Shown one piece after another: positions 38,233 to 46,439 of a stretch of DNA of 53,139 nucleotides. The notes under the pieces were generated by a model. The model worked only from the letters and a program-made list of their open reading frames with translations, searched no databases and was not told the origin of the DNA. The first letter of the stretch is position 1. The number at the start of each line of letters is the position of its first letter. The translations under genes and the position numbers were made by a program. This stretch comes from an uncultured bacterium (GTDB taxonomy: Bacteria > Verrucomicrobiota > Kiritimatiellia > RFP12 > UBA1067), in the NCBI GenBank assembly GCA_902761275.1, contig CACWJS010000052.1, positions 1-53,139 on the forward strand, given 5' to 3'.

Positions 38233-38910
38233 TCACCAGTCCTTTCGTCCGCGTGAGAAGTTGAAGATCGGCAGCCACTTGGCGAGGCCGTGCGGATTGT
38301 AGTTGAGCAAGCCGACCTGAAAGGCACTACGCTCACCATAGTCACTCGCAGCATTAAACAATCCAACCTGTAGGCCGCCATCGGCATTGAACGCACCAAT
38401 CTGGAAGCAACCGTTAAAATTGTAGAATCCAGCCTGCAACCCACCGCCGGCGTTGGCCAGACCAACCTGCAAACCCGGCAACCATGGATATGGATCTCCG
38501 CCCCGATCACCAAAATTTGACTCGACATTAAAAGCACCAACGCTCACGCCGATATTGCGTCCCGTGAGGTTCAAAAGCCCGACCTCAAATGCATAATTGA
38601 ATTCGCAGACATCGATCAGCCCAACCTGCGTGAAATAGTTATTCGCGACTGCGTTCAGTGGTGCCAAAGAGGCAATAGCCGATTTCTGGTTCATGTTCAG
38701 CAAGCCCGCCGCAACGCCGTACACGTCGGCGTCACCGGGGAAGAGCTGGACCGGACGATGCGAACAAATACCGACTTGGATTGGCGTCCAGCCAACACGC
38801 AAAAGTCCATCGTCGGACTCAGGGCTCACATCAATCGGGCAATGCGCGAGCGCCACGCCGCACAACAATGCCGCGCAACTGGCAACAACAACTTTATAGC
38901 GAACTGACAT
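38233..38910 (-). CDS. LA_2272-like surface repeat protein, 225 aa
   Basis: Signal peptide (MSVRYKVVVASCAALLCGVALA), then degenerate repeats of the form (L/F)QVGL(L/F)N, e.g. TQVGLIDVCEF, EVGLLNLTG, LQVGLANAGG, LQAGFYNFNG, FQIGAFNADG, LQVGLFNAAS, FQVGLLNYNP. This pattern matches the LA_2272/LA_2273 surface-repeat family, of unknown function. The ATG at 38910 is used because the next upstream one lies inside the -10 box; only 7 nt separate box and ATG. Confidence 0.8.
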   Translation of the reverse strand: MSVRYKVVVASCAALLCGVALAHCPIDVSPESDDGLLRVGWTPIQVGICSHRPVQLFPGDADVYGVAAGLLNMNQKSAIASLAPLNAVANNYFTQVGLIDVCEFNYAFEVGLLNLTGRNIGVSVGAFNVESNFGDRGGDPYPWLPGLQVGLANAGGGLQAGFYNFNGCFQIGAFNADGGLQVGLFNAASDYGERSAFQVGLLNYNPHGLAKWLPIFNFSRGRKDW

Positions 38911-38917
38911 ATAGGAC

Positions 38918-38926
38918 ATTATACCA
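38918..38926 (-). promoter_or_regulatory. Extended -10 box (TGGTATAAT), leaderless arrangement
   Basis: Perfect box, 7 nt (GTCCTAT) before the ATG at 38910. Confidence 0.75.
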
Positions 38927-39235
38927 AAATCTCGCAAACCCTCGGCAATTGGCACGCGGCAAATTTGTCGCAGCCAGAGTGACAATGAAGCGAGCAAAAT
39001 GAATTAGGGTCGGTTAGAGTCAATTAGTGTCGGATAGCGGGAGCGGAGGGGTGTTTCGGCGGCATGCGGTTTTGCTTTCAACCGCAAGGCTATCGCCAAG
39101 CCGAGCCATCGGGCGGCGCGGCGATTTTCATCCCTAAGCCGGAACACGCCCCCTCCGCGGACGCGTGACCGCACACCGGAAGGCAAACCAACACGAAAAC
39201 CAAAGAGCGGCCGTTAGAAAACTGACAGGCGACAA
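38927..39235. repeat. Repeat-rich spacer between the SNF2 and LA_2272-like genes
   Basis: No gene seen. AATTAGGGTC-type units at 39001-39034 mirror those at 28248-28300. An imperfect inverted repeat pairs GCGGAGGGG... at 39041-39058 with ...CCCCTCCGC near 39138-39158. The segment 39141-39165 recurs at 32780-32804, and GGAAGGCAAACCAACAC (39178-39194) resembles the complement of 4700-4716. Confidence 0.6.
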
Positions 39236-41800
39236 TCAGGCATCGGCAAGGCCGATGGCGTTCCAGAGTTTTTCGCCGTCCTTGAGAAGACCGGCGAGAG
39301 ACTCCTTGCGCTCGAGGATTTCCTCAACGCGCTCTTCGACAGTTCCTTCCGTCACAAAGACATGGACGAACACCGTCTTCTCCTGCCCGATGCGGTGGGC
39401 GCGGTCAGTCGCCTGCCCTTCCACTGCGGGATTCCACCAACGGTCGAAGTGAATGACATGCGTCGCTTTCGTGAGGTTCAAGCCAAAGCCGCCAGCCCTC
39501 AAGCTAAGCACAAACGCCGCAGGCCCCGCCGTGCCATCGAAAAGCGCAATCTGCTCCTCGCGCTGCGCAGCGGAAAGGCCGCCGTGCAGAAACGCGACCG
39601 GCTGCGCGAAGCGCCCCTCGAGCAGTTTCCTAAGCGCCTCGCCCACCTTCGCATACTGCGAGAAGATAAGCACCGACTCGCCGTTCTCGAAAATAGTCTC
39701 GACGAGTTCGACGAGACGATCCACCTTACCGCCCGAAACCGCCTCGCCGTCAAAGCCGTCGCAGGCAAGCTTGAGCCGCGTAAGGAGCGCAAAGATGTCG
39801 CCTTGCCGCCGCTCTCCCGCGCGATAGTCCGCAAGCGCGCGCTCATATTCCGCGCGCTCCGCCGGCGCAAGCGCGCAGTATTCGCGTATCTCGCGCTTCT
39901 CGCCAAGTTCTCCAGCGACAGCTGGATCGCTCTTGAGCCGGCGCAGGACAAACGGCTCGAGCGCACGGCGCAGCTTCTTCCCTTGCGCAGAACACGGATC
40001 GGTTGCAAGGGGTTTCACAAAGCGGTCGGCAAACGATTTGCGGTCACCGAGAAGCCCAGGGTTCAAGAACTCCTCAAGACTCCAGATATCCGCGACGCCG
40101 TTCTCTATCGGCGTGCCAGTGAGCGCAAGACGGCGGCGAACGCCAAGCGCGCGAATCGCCCTCGCCGCGTGAGTGTCTGGGTTCTTTATCGCCTGCGCCT
40201 CGTCAAGGACAATTCCATCCCATTCCACTTCTGCAAACTCGCGGTGGTCGCGCACGATTAGCGCGTAGCTCGTCACCACCACATCGGCTTCTGCCGCCGC
40301 CTTCTTGAAGCCGCTACCGACATGACGCATGTCTCCCTGATGGACATAGACGCGCAGCGACGGCGCAAACTTCGCAAACTCATGCCTCCAGTTCGACAGC
40401 AGCGTCAGCGGAGCAACTACAAGAACTCTCCCCACCTGACCCCTGACCCCAACTAAACTCTCCCCTCCGCTCTCCAACTCCAACTCTGAACTCCAACTAC
40501 TGACTCCTGACCCCTGACCCCTGACCCCTGACCCCTGACCCCTAAGAATCCACGCAATCGTCTGGATCGTCTTGCCTAGACCCATGTCGTCGGCAAGTAG
40601 CGCACCAAAGCCGTTGTCGGTCAGAAACGAAATCCAATCGACTCCGCGTGACTGGTAGTCGCGTAGAGTTCCCTCGAACCCAGATATCTCGACGGTCACT
40701 CCGCCACGCGTCACATTTGCCGCGCCGTCGTGCGACTGGCGAAGACGATTCAGAAGTCCGAGAATACCGCCGTCTGCGAGGACTTCCTCGACTTCCATTC
40801 TCCCGATGGCGCCGATGCCAAGCGCAAAGGAGAGAGGATTTGCTTTTGTCTTCTCGGACTTTTCGAGCGCGCGCAGTGCTTCACGCAAGATTCCACGGTC
40901 AACTTCAATCCAGCGATCGCGGAAGAAGACGAGCGTCGAATTCTGCTCAAGGAGAAAGCGTATCTCCTCCGCGCTAACTTCCTCGCCTGCGACCTTGATC
41001 TTAAGACGAACGCTTCTCTTCTCGTCATCGCGCGACACATCTGCCGCGCCACCATCTATTTCTGCTGCCGCAGCGACCGTCGCCGCGAGATCCACGCCAG
41101 ACACGGAATAGCCCGCATCCGCGAGCTCGCGCGCGCCGCGCCGAATGAAGTCTTCCGCCTCTGCCTTGGAAAGCCGCGCAACAAGGCAGGGGCGGCTCGG
41201 CGCTCGCTTCGCTCGGCGTGTTTGCTTCCCCATGGGTCGCAAACCCCCGCAAGGGGCGGATACCTCCGAGACGCCCGCGGACGCCTGGGGACAGGCGTCC
41301 CTACCATCTTTGCCGGCGCTCCTGAGGCCGCGCAGCGCACCCCACACGCTGACGGCCTGCCCAAGCGCACGATACTGGGTGCGACCCTTCGGACGAGGAC
41401 ACGAAAGCGTAAACGCCTCATCACCTGAATCATTCGCGGCATGGAAGCTGAAGCAGAGAGCCCGCCGCGCTTCGACATCTTCACTGCCGCCGCCGTGCCA
41501 TTCGGCAAGTTCCGCGGCAAATGCGGCGCACTCAGCGTCATCCCAGCGCACGAGCCCAGTGCGGCTCCTCAAAGCCATCGCCCAGGCGTCGTGAAGCGTC
41601 TCGTACCGCTGGTCCTCGGCATCTTCGCTAAGAACAGTGACAGACGGGCCGCGCACATATTCGTCGACCCATTCGTTATCCGCGCCAAGCGCGCGCCACC
41701 GTGCATGCCAGCCGTCGTCCTCCTTCACGAGATCGGGATAGAACTTCCCGTCCGCGACGAGCGCAAGCGCATCCCGCTGTCTTGGAGAAGGCTGCTTCAT
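39236..41800 (-). CDS. SNF2-family DEAD-like helicase with two repeat insertions
   Basis: Protein of 854 aa. The SNF2 ATPase core has DYQSRGVDWISFL, Walker A DDMGLGKT, VVAPLTLLSNW, Walker B LDEAQAIKN, LTGTPIEN and C-terminal motifs FVLRRLKSDP, LIFSQYAKVGEAL, SLRAGGFGLNLTKATHVIHFDRWWNPAVEGQATDRAHRIGQ. The N-terminal 350 residues are of the SNF2_N-associated bacterial type. Between motifs I and Ia about 40 extra residues (GQGSGVRGQGSGVSSWSSEL and onward) come from TGACCCC heptamers (40438-40542); near residues 175-205 a second insertion comes from the 68-bp repeat. Both keep the frame. The ATG at 41800 overlaps the upstream stop as ATGA. Likely a remodeller of protein-DNA complexes; exact role unknown. 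Confidence 0.92.
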   Translation of the reverse strand: MKQPSPRQRDALALVADGKFYPDLVKEDDGWHARWRALGADNEWVDEYVRGPSVTVLSEDAEDQRYETLHDAWAMALRSRTGLVRWDDAECAAFAAELAEWHGGGSEDVEARRALCFSFHAANDSGDEAFTLSCPRPKGRTQYRALGQAVSVWGALRGLRSAGKDGRDACPQASAGVSEVSAPCGGLRPMGKQTRRAKRAPSRPCLVARLSKAEAEDFIRRGARELADAGYSVSGVDLAATVAAAAEIDGGAADVSRDDEKRSVRLKIKVAGEEVSAEEIRFLLEQNSTLVFFRDRWIEVDRGILREALRALEKSEKTKANPLSFALGIGAIGRMEVEEVLADGGILGLLNRLRQSHDGAANVTRGGVTVEISGFEGTLRDYQSRGVDWISFLTDNGFGALLADDMGLGKTIQTIAWILRGQGSGVRGQGSGVSSWSSELELESGGESLVGVRGQVGRVLVVAPLTLLSNWRHEFAKFAPSLRVYVHQGDMRHVGSGFKKAAAEADVVVTSYALIVRDHREFAEVEWDGIVLDEAQAIKNPDTHAARAIRALGVRRRLALTGTPIENGVADIWSLEEFLNPGLLGDRKSFADRFVKPLATDPCSAQGKKLRRALEPFVLRRLKSDPAVAGELGEKREIREYCALAPAERAEYERALADYRAGERRQGDIFALLTRLKLACDGFDGEAVSGGKVDRLVELVETIFENGESVLIFSQYAKVGEALRKLLEGRFAQPVAFLHGGLSAAQREEQIALFDGTAGPAAFVLSLRAGGFGLNLTKATHVIHFDRWWNPAVEGQATDRAHRIGQEKTVFVHVFVTEGTVEERVEEILERKESLAGLLKDGEKLWNAIGLADA
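40438..40542. repeat. TGACCCC heptamer tract inside the SNF2 gene
   Basis: Two units at 40438-40451 and one variant plus five perfect tandem units at 40501-40542, separated by CCAACTC-like sequence. Heptamer gain or loss would shift the frame between helicase motifs I and Ia. Confidence 0.85.
41196..41263. repeat. 68-bp intragenic repeat, copy 2 (in the SNF2 gene)
   Basis: 66 of 68 bases match 12492-12559. It is read in a different frame from copy 1. A GACGCCT/AGGCGTC hairpin (41280-41299) follows immediately. Confidence 0.9.
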
Positions 41801-44493
41801 TTCTTGGCGCAAGTTTCCTTTGCGACATTCATGGCAAACTTGCGCCGCCAGAGGGCGAGCGGCGCGAAGAGCAAGAGAAGAATAAGGAAGCCGGGCGCGT
41901 CGCCAGTCTTGTCGGCAACGGACTCGTCGAAGTCGAGCGACTTGTCGCCGTGCAGGGATTCCATCTCCTTCTGCTTAAGCCCCTTCTCCTGCGCCGCCGA
42001 CTCGACGACGATGTAGGCGGACTTTGTCGTGAGCGTTCCAGTCTTGCGCGTCAGTTCAAGAAGCTCTCGGCGGACATCGAGCGCCGGTTTCAGGAACGCA
42101 TTGTTCTCGAGCTCCCACGCCTTCGCGCCCTCAGCCCACGCACCGCCAATCTTCGTCGCGCCCTTGAGGTTTGCGAACACGACCGTGCCGCCATCCTTCC
42201 AACGATATGGAACGGCAACCTTACCACCGTCCTCGCCGTCGAGGAAGAACCATCCGTCGAGAGGCCTATCGCCAAGCGACGTGAGACCTGGAAGTTCGCG
42301 GCGCAAGATGGCGAGATCGGCTTTCGAGAGAATGTTCGTCGAAAGGACGTCTATGGGCAGCGCGAGATCGTCCTTGCGTATTTCGAATTCGATGTTGGGC
42401 ATGACGCCGTTGCAGTCGCGCGCAATCGCCTTGGAAGCTTCGCGCAATCGCCGCCTGAGCTTGCGCACAAGCTCGGGATCATCGATGTCGAACTTCTCGA
42501 CTTCGCCTGCGCTCGCCGCGACGAGTTCGTTCGTGTGCGCGTTCATCCAAGCCGCAGGAACCGCCGAGACCGCCGCGCCGTCAGCCGTGTATAGCACATC
42601 GCCGCCTGAATAAAGCGGGTTGGCTACGGGCTTTCCGTTGAACATCGCGACATACGACGAGGCGTCAACCGACGGAAGCCGAATGGTCAATTCCACTTCA
42701 CGACCTTCCGTGCCGACAGGAAACACCTTGAGAGTGCCTGTCGTAGGCGTATCGAGCGTGACGATCGACGGGTCAAGACCCCATTCGGTGATCTTGTTGT
42801 AGACCCACTCCGCCGCCTTGCGCTCGGAAGGCCGCGCCGTCTTCCAGACGCCGTTTGTCATCTTGAGGCGCATGCCCTCGATCCACGCGCCGGCGGGAAG
42901 CACGATGTCGGCGGAGAATTCGCGGAGTTCGCCAACGGCGCGGGGCTTCACGGTTACGACATACTTCGCCTCGCCGATCTCGCCGACGTGCCGCGCGTCA
43001 ACGGTGAATTGATCCGTCCGCAGCGGACGGCCCCACCATCTTCCCCTCACACCGCGGGTGTACGAGCGCCGCGCGGTGTTGGCGCCAAAAAGCCCACCGC
43101 CAAAGATGTTGCGCGAGCGTCCTTCCCAGTCGCGTTCGTCGGCCACCTTCTTGCCGAGGATGCGGAGGTTCAGCTCGTTGCGGAGCTTGTCCGCCATGTA
43201 CATTCCGTCGTAGACGCGCCAAGTGCGCCATGCCGAGAGGAAAGGAATCTCCGCGCCGAAGGTGTAGTCGTTGATGCCCTTCATTATCTTCTCGGCTCTC
43301 TCCTGCGAGACCGGCATCGGCGCGGGCGGGAGATCAAAGTCTTCCTCTGTGTGCCACTTAAGAAGCGCCTTTACGTCGTGGCGCTCCATTTCGACATCAA
43401 CGACAAACGCCAGCGGCATGACGAGAGCGCCAACGAGCGCGATGAGAATGAGACGCCAGCGGGAGAAGCGAGGGCGAAGAGCAAGATACGCGGCGTATGC
43501 GTCGCGCGTCCAGTAGCGAAAGAGAAGCGTCGGCGCAAGAATTAGGAAGCCAGCGCCCATCGCGATTATCGCCGGTATTGCAAGCGGCATAAACGGAACG
43601 AAGAGGACGAAGAAATAGACGACGAAAGGAGCTGCGACGAACTTAAGGAAATACGAGCCGAGGCCAAGCGCATCGTTTCGCGTTGGCAGGAAAAGGACAA
43701 GACCAGAGAATATGGCAAGCCCCCACGCCCACGGATTTGCGAAGTCCGCAGGAAACGGAATCGTCAGGTTGAGCGAAAGACCGGCGAGCGGGAGAACGAG
43801 ACCAAAGACGGTAGCACCGCCATATCTGCGGGCACTTTCCGGCATCTGACTCGTAACGACAGTGAAAAGCTTGTGGAGGAGCCGTAGAAGCCCGACGAAG
43901 AAGACGACGCATCCGAGGAAGTAGCCGATTGCCAGAGCATGCGCGGCAATGGACTCCAGCAGTGGCGAAAGCTTGAGGTCGCGGAAGAATTTATCGAACC
44001 TAAACGCGACATTCGCCGCGAAAAATGCGGCGGCCGGCGGAACGACGAGGCAGAGGACCGATGTCATGATGTCTGCGCCGGTATTCATCTTCCACTTTGC
44101 CGTGGCGATGCGCGCAACGCCAGCAAAGATAAGCGGGACGATTCCGGCGAACATGGCAAACATTGGCGTCGGCCCGATTATCCAATTGTCCACTTTGCGT
44201 GACAGATAGAGAAACGCCACGCCGAGAAAGGCGTAGGCGAACATAAGCCATGCGTTCATGGACTTGGGACGGAACAGCAATAACCCAAGCGCAGACAGGG
44301 GAAGCGCGGCAGATGCGAGCAAGACGGCGAGCGCCTTTGACGCGAGCACTCCTTCGAGCGCGTCGCAAGTGATCCAATAGAGGTAGACGCACGCGAGCGT
44401 CGCAAGAATCGGAAAGGCGAGATGCGTGATCGCGAATGTCAACGGATGGGCGAAGAGCGAAAGCTTTTCATCGTTTTGCGAGGTCGTTTCCAT
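41797..44493 (-). CDS. MSEP-CTERM-like protein: multi-pass membrane protein with VIT-like domain and C-terminal sorting signal
   Basis: Protein of 898 aa. Roughly ten membrane segments occupy residues 15-380. A large soluble part follows; RRSYTRGVRGRWWGRPLRTD... GELREFSADIVLPAG and AAEWVYNKI suggest a vault/inter-alpha-trypsin (VIT)-like region. The C-terminus has the three-part sorting-signal form: short motif (GDAPG), hydrophobic helix (FLILLLLFAPLAL) and basic cluster (WRRK), then an unusually long tail. The immediately upstream, overlapping gene is an exosortase K-like enzyme, whose known partner is a single large MSEP-CTERM protein. The MSEP motif is altered here with only the proline kept. 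AAAGGA precedes the ATG at 44493. Confidence 0.75.
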   Translation of the reverse strand: METTSQNDEKLSLFAHPLTFAITHLAFPILATLACVYLYWITCDALEGVLASKALAVLLASAALPLSALGLLLFRPKSMNAWLMFAYAFLGVAFLYLSRKVDNWIIGPTPMFAMFAGIVPLIFAGVARIATAKWKMNTGADIMTSVLCLVVPPAAAFFAANVAFRFDKFFRDLKLSPLLESIAAHALAIGYFLGCVVFFVGLLRLLHKLFTVVTSQMPESARRYGGATVFGLVLPLAGLSLNLTIPFPADFANPWAWGLAIFSGLVLFLPTRNDALGLGSYFLKFVAAPFVVYFFVLFVPFMPLAIPAIIAMGAGFLILAPTLLFRYWTRDAYAAYLALRPRFSRWRLILIALVGALVMPLAFVVDVEMERHDVKALLKWHTEEDFDLPPAPMPVSQERAEKIMKGINDYTFGAEIPFLSAWRTWRVYDGMYMADKLRNELNLRILGKKVADERDWEGRSRNIFGGGLFGANTARRSYTRGVRGRWWGRPLRTDQFTVDARHVGEIGEAKYVVTVKPRAVGELREFSADIVLPAGAWIEGMRLKMTNGVWKTARPSERKAAEWVYNKITEWGLDPSIVTLDTPTTGTLKVFPVGTEGREVELTIRLPSVDASSYVAMFNGKPVANPLYSGGDVLYTADGAAVSAVPAAWMNAHTNELVAASAGEVEKFDIDDPELVRKLRRRLREASKAIARDCNGVMPNIEFEIRKDDLALPIDVLSTNILSKADLAILRRELPGLTSLGDRPLDGWFFLDGEDGGKVAVPYRWKDGGTVVFANLKGATKIGGAWAEGAKAWELENNAFLKPALDVRRELLELTRKTGTLTTKSAYIVVESAAQEKGLKQKEMESLHGDKSLDFDESVADKTGDAPGFLILLLLFAPLALWRRKFAMNVAKETCAKK

Positions 44494-45022
44494 GCTGACA
44501 ATCCTTTCTCAAATCCTGTGAGTCCTGTAAATTCTGTCTAAAAGATTTCTTGCAACTGGCTTTTACGACAAAAGTATACCACAACAGCGCGAACACGGGC
44601 AAGAAGACTGCGATGCCTATGGACATGTGGACGGCGGGAATCTGCGACGCCGGGAAGAAGCCGTCCGCGTAGACGAGAAGGACGAGCCGCACAGCGTTCG
44701 CGAAAACGGCGACGAGCCACGCAGATACAACGGCGGCGGGAATTCTCAGCGCAAGATGGCGAATCGGCATGGCAAAGGCGAGGAGCGTAAACGCCATCGA
44801 GAAGAAGTCCGTCGCGGAACACGCCCGCACGACGGTGATCGTCACGCCCCGCGCCGAAATCGTCATCGTGGGGATATCAAACGCCGCGCCCAAATAGATC
44901 GTGGCAAGCCGCGCGGCGGGCCGCATGAAACCAAAGGCGACAACTGCATCAGGCAGCGCGTCGACAGCAAGCTTCACGCCAAGCGCAACAGCTACTGCTG
45001 CGGCTGCGACTCGGCGGCGCAA
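44468..45022 (-). CDS. Exosortase/archaeosortase-family membrane protease (exosortase K-like)
   Basis: Membrane transpeptidase-like protein of 184 aa, small for the family. The predicted catalytic triad is Cys68 in RACSATDFF, Arg112 in FANAVRLVLLVY and His132 in VHMSIGIAVF, each at the edge of a membrane helix as expected for exosortases. The compact size and the neighbouring MSEP-CTERM-like gene favour exosortase K, a subtype dedicated to one target. It would cut and re-attach the target near the membrane. Start: a TTG at 45022 directly after GGAGGA, overlapping the upstream gene by 31 bp; a GTG at 44977 is possible. The last 25 residues, polar and odd, overlap the next gene. Confidence 0.78.
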   Translation of the reverse strand: MRRRVAAAAVAVALGVKLAVDALPDAVVAFGFMRPAARLATIYLGAAFDIPTMTISARGVTITVVRACSATDFFSMAFTLLAFAMPIRHLALRIPAAVVSAWLVAVFANAVRLVLLVYADGFFPASQIPAVHMSIGIAVFLPVFALLWYTFVVKASCKKSFRQNLQDSQDLRKDCQHGNDLAKR

Positions 45023-45552
45023 TCCTCCTCCTTGGCGACTTCGCCGAGGGTCTTCGTGCCCGAAAGGAGCGCGACGACCTGGGACTGCACTTCGGCAAGG
45101 TTCTCAAGCCGGAGACGCGGGTCGAGAATGACGAAGGTGTCGCCCTGCTTGCGGTCTTCGTAGACGCGGCGGATCTTCCCGTCCTCAAGCTCCTTCGCAT
45201 CGCGCTCGACGAGTATCTTCGAGCGCTCGAGCATCACGGCGAGGACATAGACGACATTCTTCATCGCAGGGTCGTCGAGCGTGACGAGCTGCCTGAGAAG
45301 TTCGCCCGCGTCCTCCTTCTTAAGCGGCTCCTTCTTCTCTTCCTTCACAGGCGCGAGATAGACGCCGTCCCACTGCGAAAACGGCTCCCAGTCGCGCTCG
45401 GCGGTCTTCCAGCACTCCGGGTGACAGTCGAAACGCTCATACCCCTCGGGCGTTTCCTTAAGCGCGCTCACAACCGGCGCGCGGTCGACGAGCGGTTTCT
45501 GGCAGAGACTGCATACATGACCGCGAGACCTGATGTTCCATTCCTGTGACAT
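44992..45552 (-). CDS. Small protein with a Cys4/His-type zinc knuckle, 186 aa
   Basis: The N-terminus has C14-x2-C17 and C43-H44-x2-C47, a plausible single zinc site; the remainder is a charged helical region (EEKKEPLKKEDAGELLRQLV; YVLAVMLERSKIL) and FVILDPRL. No family with known function is recognised. It lies 25 bp after rluA and overlaps the exosortase gene, so it may assist that system or simply be co-transcribed. Confidence 0.7.
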   Translation of the reverse strand: MSQEWNIRSRGHVCSLCQKPLVDRAPVVSALKETPEGYERFDCHPECWKTAERDWEPFSQWDGVYLAPVKEEKKEPLKKEDAGELLRQLVTLDDPAMKNVVYVLAVMLERSKILVERDAKELEDGKIRRVYEDRKQGDTFVILDPRLRLENLAEVQSQVVALLSGTKTLGEVAKEEDCAAESQPQQ

Positions 45553-45577
45553 TGCTACTTCCCCATTCCAAAAAGCT

Positions 45578-46435
45578 TCAGGAAATCTCAGCGCTGCGCG
45601 TCAGCGGATGCGGCAGCGTAAGCGTGGACGCGTGGAGCATCTGCCGCGGAACGCGCATAAGCCGAGGGTCGCGCGCGTTCTTGAGCCCGAACACTCTGTC
45701 GCCCACTATCGGGAAGCGCAGCGACGCGAGGTGGCGGCGAATCTGGTTTGTGCGGCCAGTGTCTATGCGAACCCTCAGGAAACTCGCGTCTGCCGACTTC
45801 GCCTCTCTCGTCACGCGAGAGACGGCTGGTTGCCCATCAAGCGGAGTGTCGACGAGTCGGTGCGCAAACTTGAACTCGCCGACGACAACGGCGTGGTAGA
45901 CCTTCGACACGGCGTGCGTCTTGAATTCCTCTATCGCCGCCTCGAGCGCAGCGTGGTTCTTCGCGAACATGAGGCACCCCGTCGTGTCGCGGTCGAGACG
46001 GTGGACCGCCTCGAGAGTGGGAACCTTCTCCTGCTCGCGCAGAATCGCCTCGACGCTCTTCGGGTCGTCGCACGAAACGAGCCCTGCCGGCTTGTCGCAC
46101 ACGAGGTAGTTGTCATCCTGCCAAAGAACCCTCACATGCCTCTTTGCGGGGAGCGTGCCTGGCGTCGCGTTTTCGCGCGAACTCTGAGCCGACTGCCGCT
46201 GGGCACCCTTCACGACTGCCGACGGAACCTCGACGAGATCGCCTGTCTTGAGCGCATAGCGCGCAATCCACACGCACTTGCGGTTGACCCAGACGCTGCG
46301 CCCGTCAATGGCCGCCTTCGCCGCGCGGCGGGAAAGCGCAAACTTGAGGACGAGAAAATCCTGCAGTATCTTGGGATCCGGCTTGTTGACGGAGAGGGAT
46401 ACGATGCCCGCGGAATGCTGGTAGGGGCGGCGCAT
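45578..46435 (-). CDS. RluA-family pseudouridine synthase
   Basis: Protein of 285 aa with an N-terminal S4-like RNA-binding segment (LQDFLVLKFALSRRAAKAAI...) and the catalytic pseudouridine synthase core HRLDRDTTGCLMFAKN, where the aspartate acts. RIDTGRTNQIRRHLA and GDRVFG follow as expected. It modifies uridines in rRNA or tRNA; target not assignable. The ATG at 46435 lies 4 bp after the PAS gene stop. Confidence 0.9.
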   Translation of the reverse strand: MRRPYQHSAGIVSLSVNKPDPKILQDFLVLKFALSRRAAKAAIDGRSVWVNRKCVWIARYALKTGDLVEVPSAVVKGAQRQSAQSSRENATPGTLPAKRHVRVLWQDDNYLVCDKPAGLVSCDDPKSVEAILREQEKVPTLEAVHRLDRDTTGCLMFAKNHAALEAAIEEFKTHAVSKVYHAVVVGEFKFAHRLVDTPLDGQPAVSRVTREAKSADASFLRVRIDTGRTNQIRRHLASLRFPIVGDRVFGLKNARDPRLMRVPRQMLHASTLTLPHPLTRSAEIS

Positions 46436-46439
46436 CGCG

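Noticed and set aside
40438-40542. CRISPR array
   Set aside because: Units are 7 bp and contiguous, with no spacers, and no cas gene is in the window. The same applies to the GTTGAAAA tracts.
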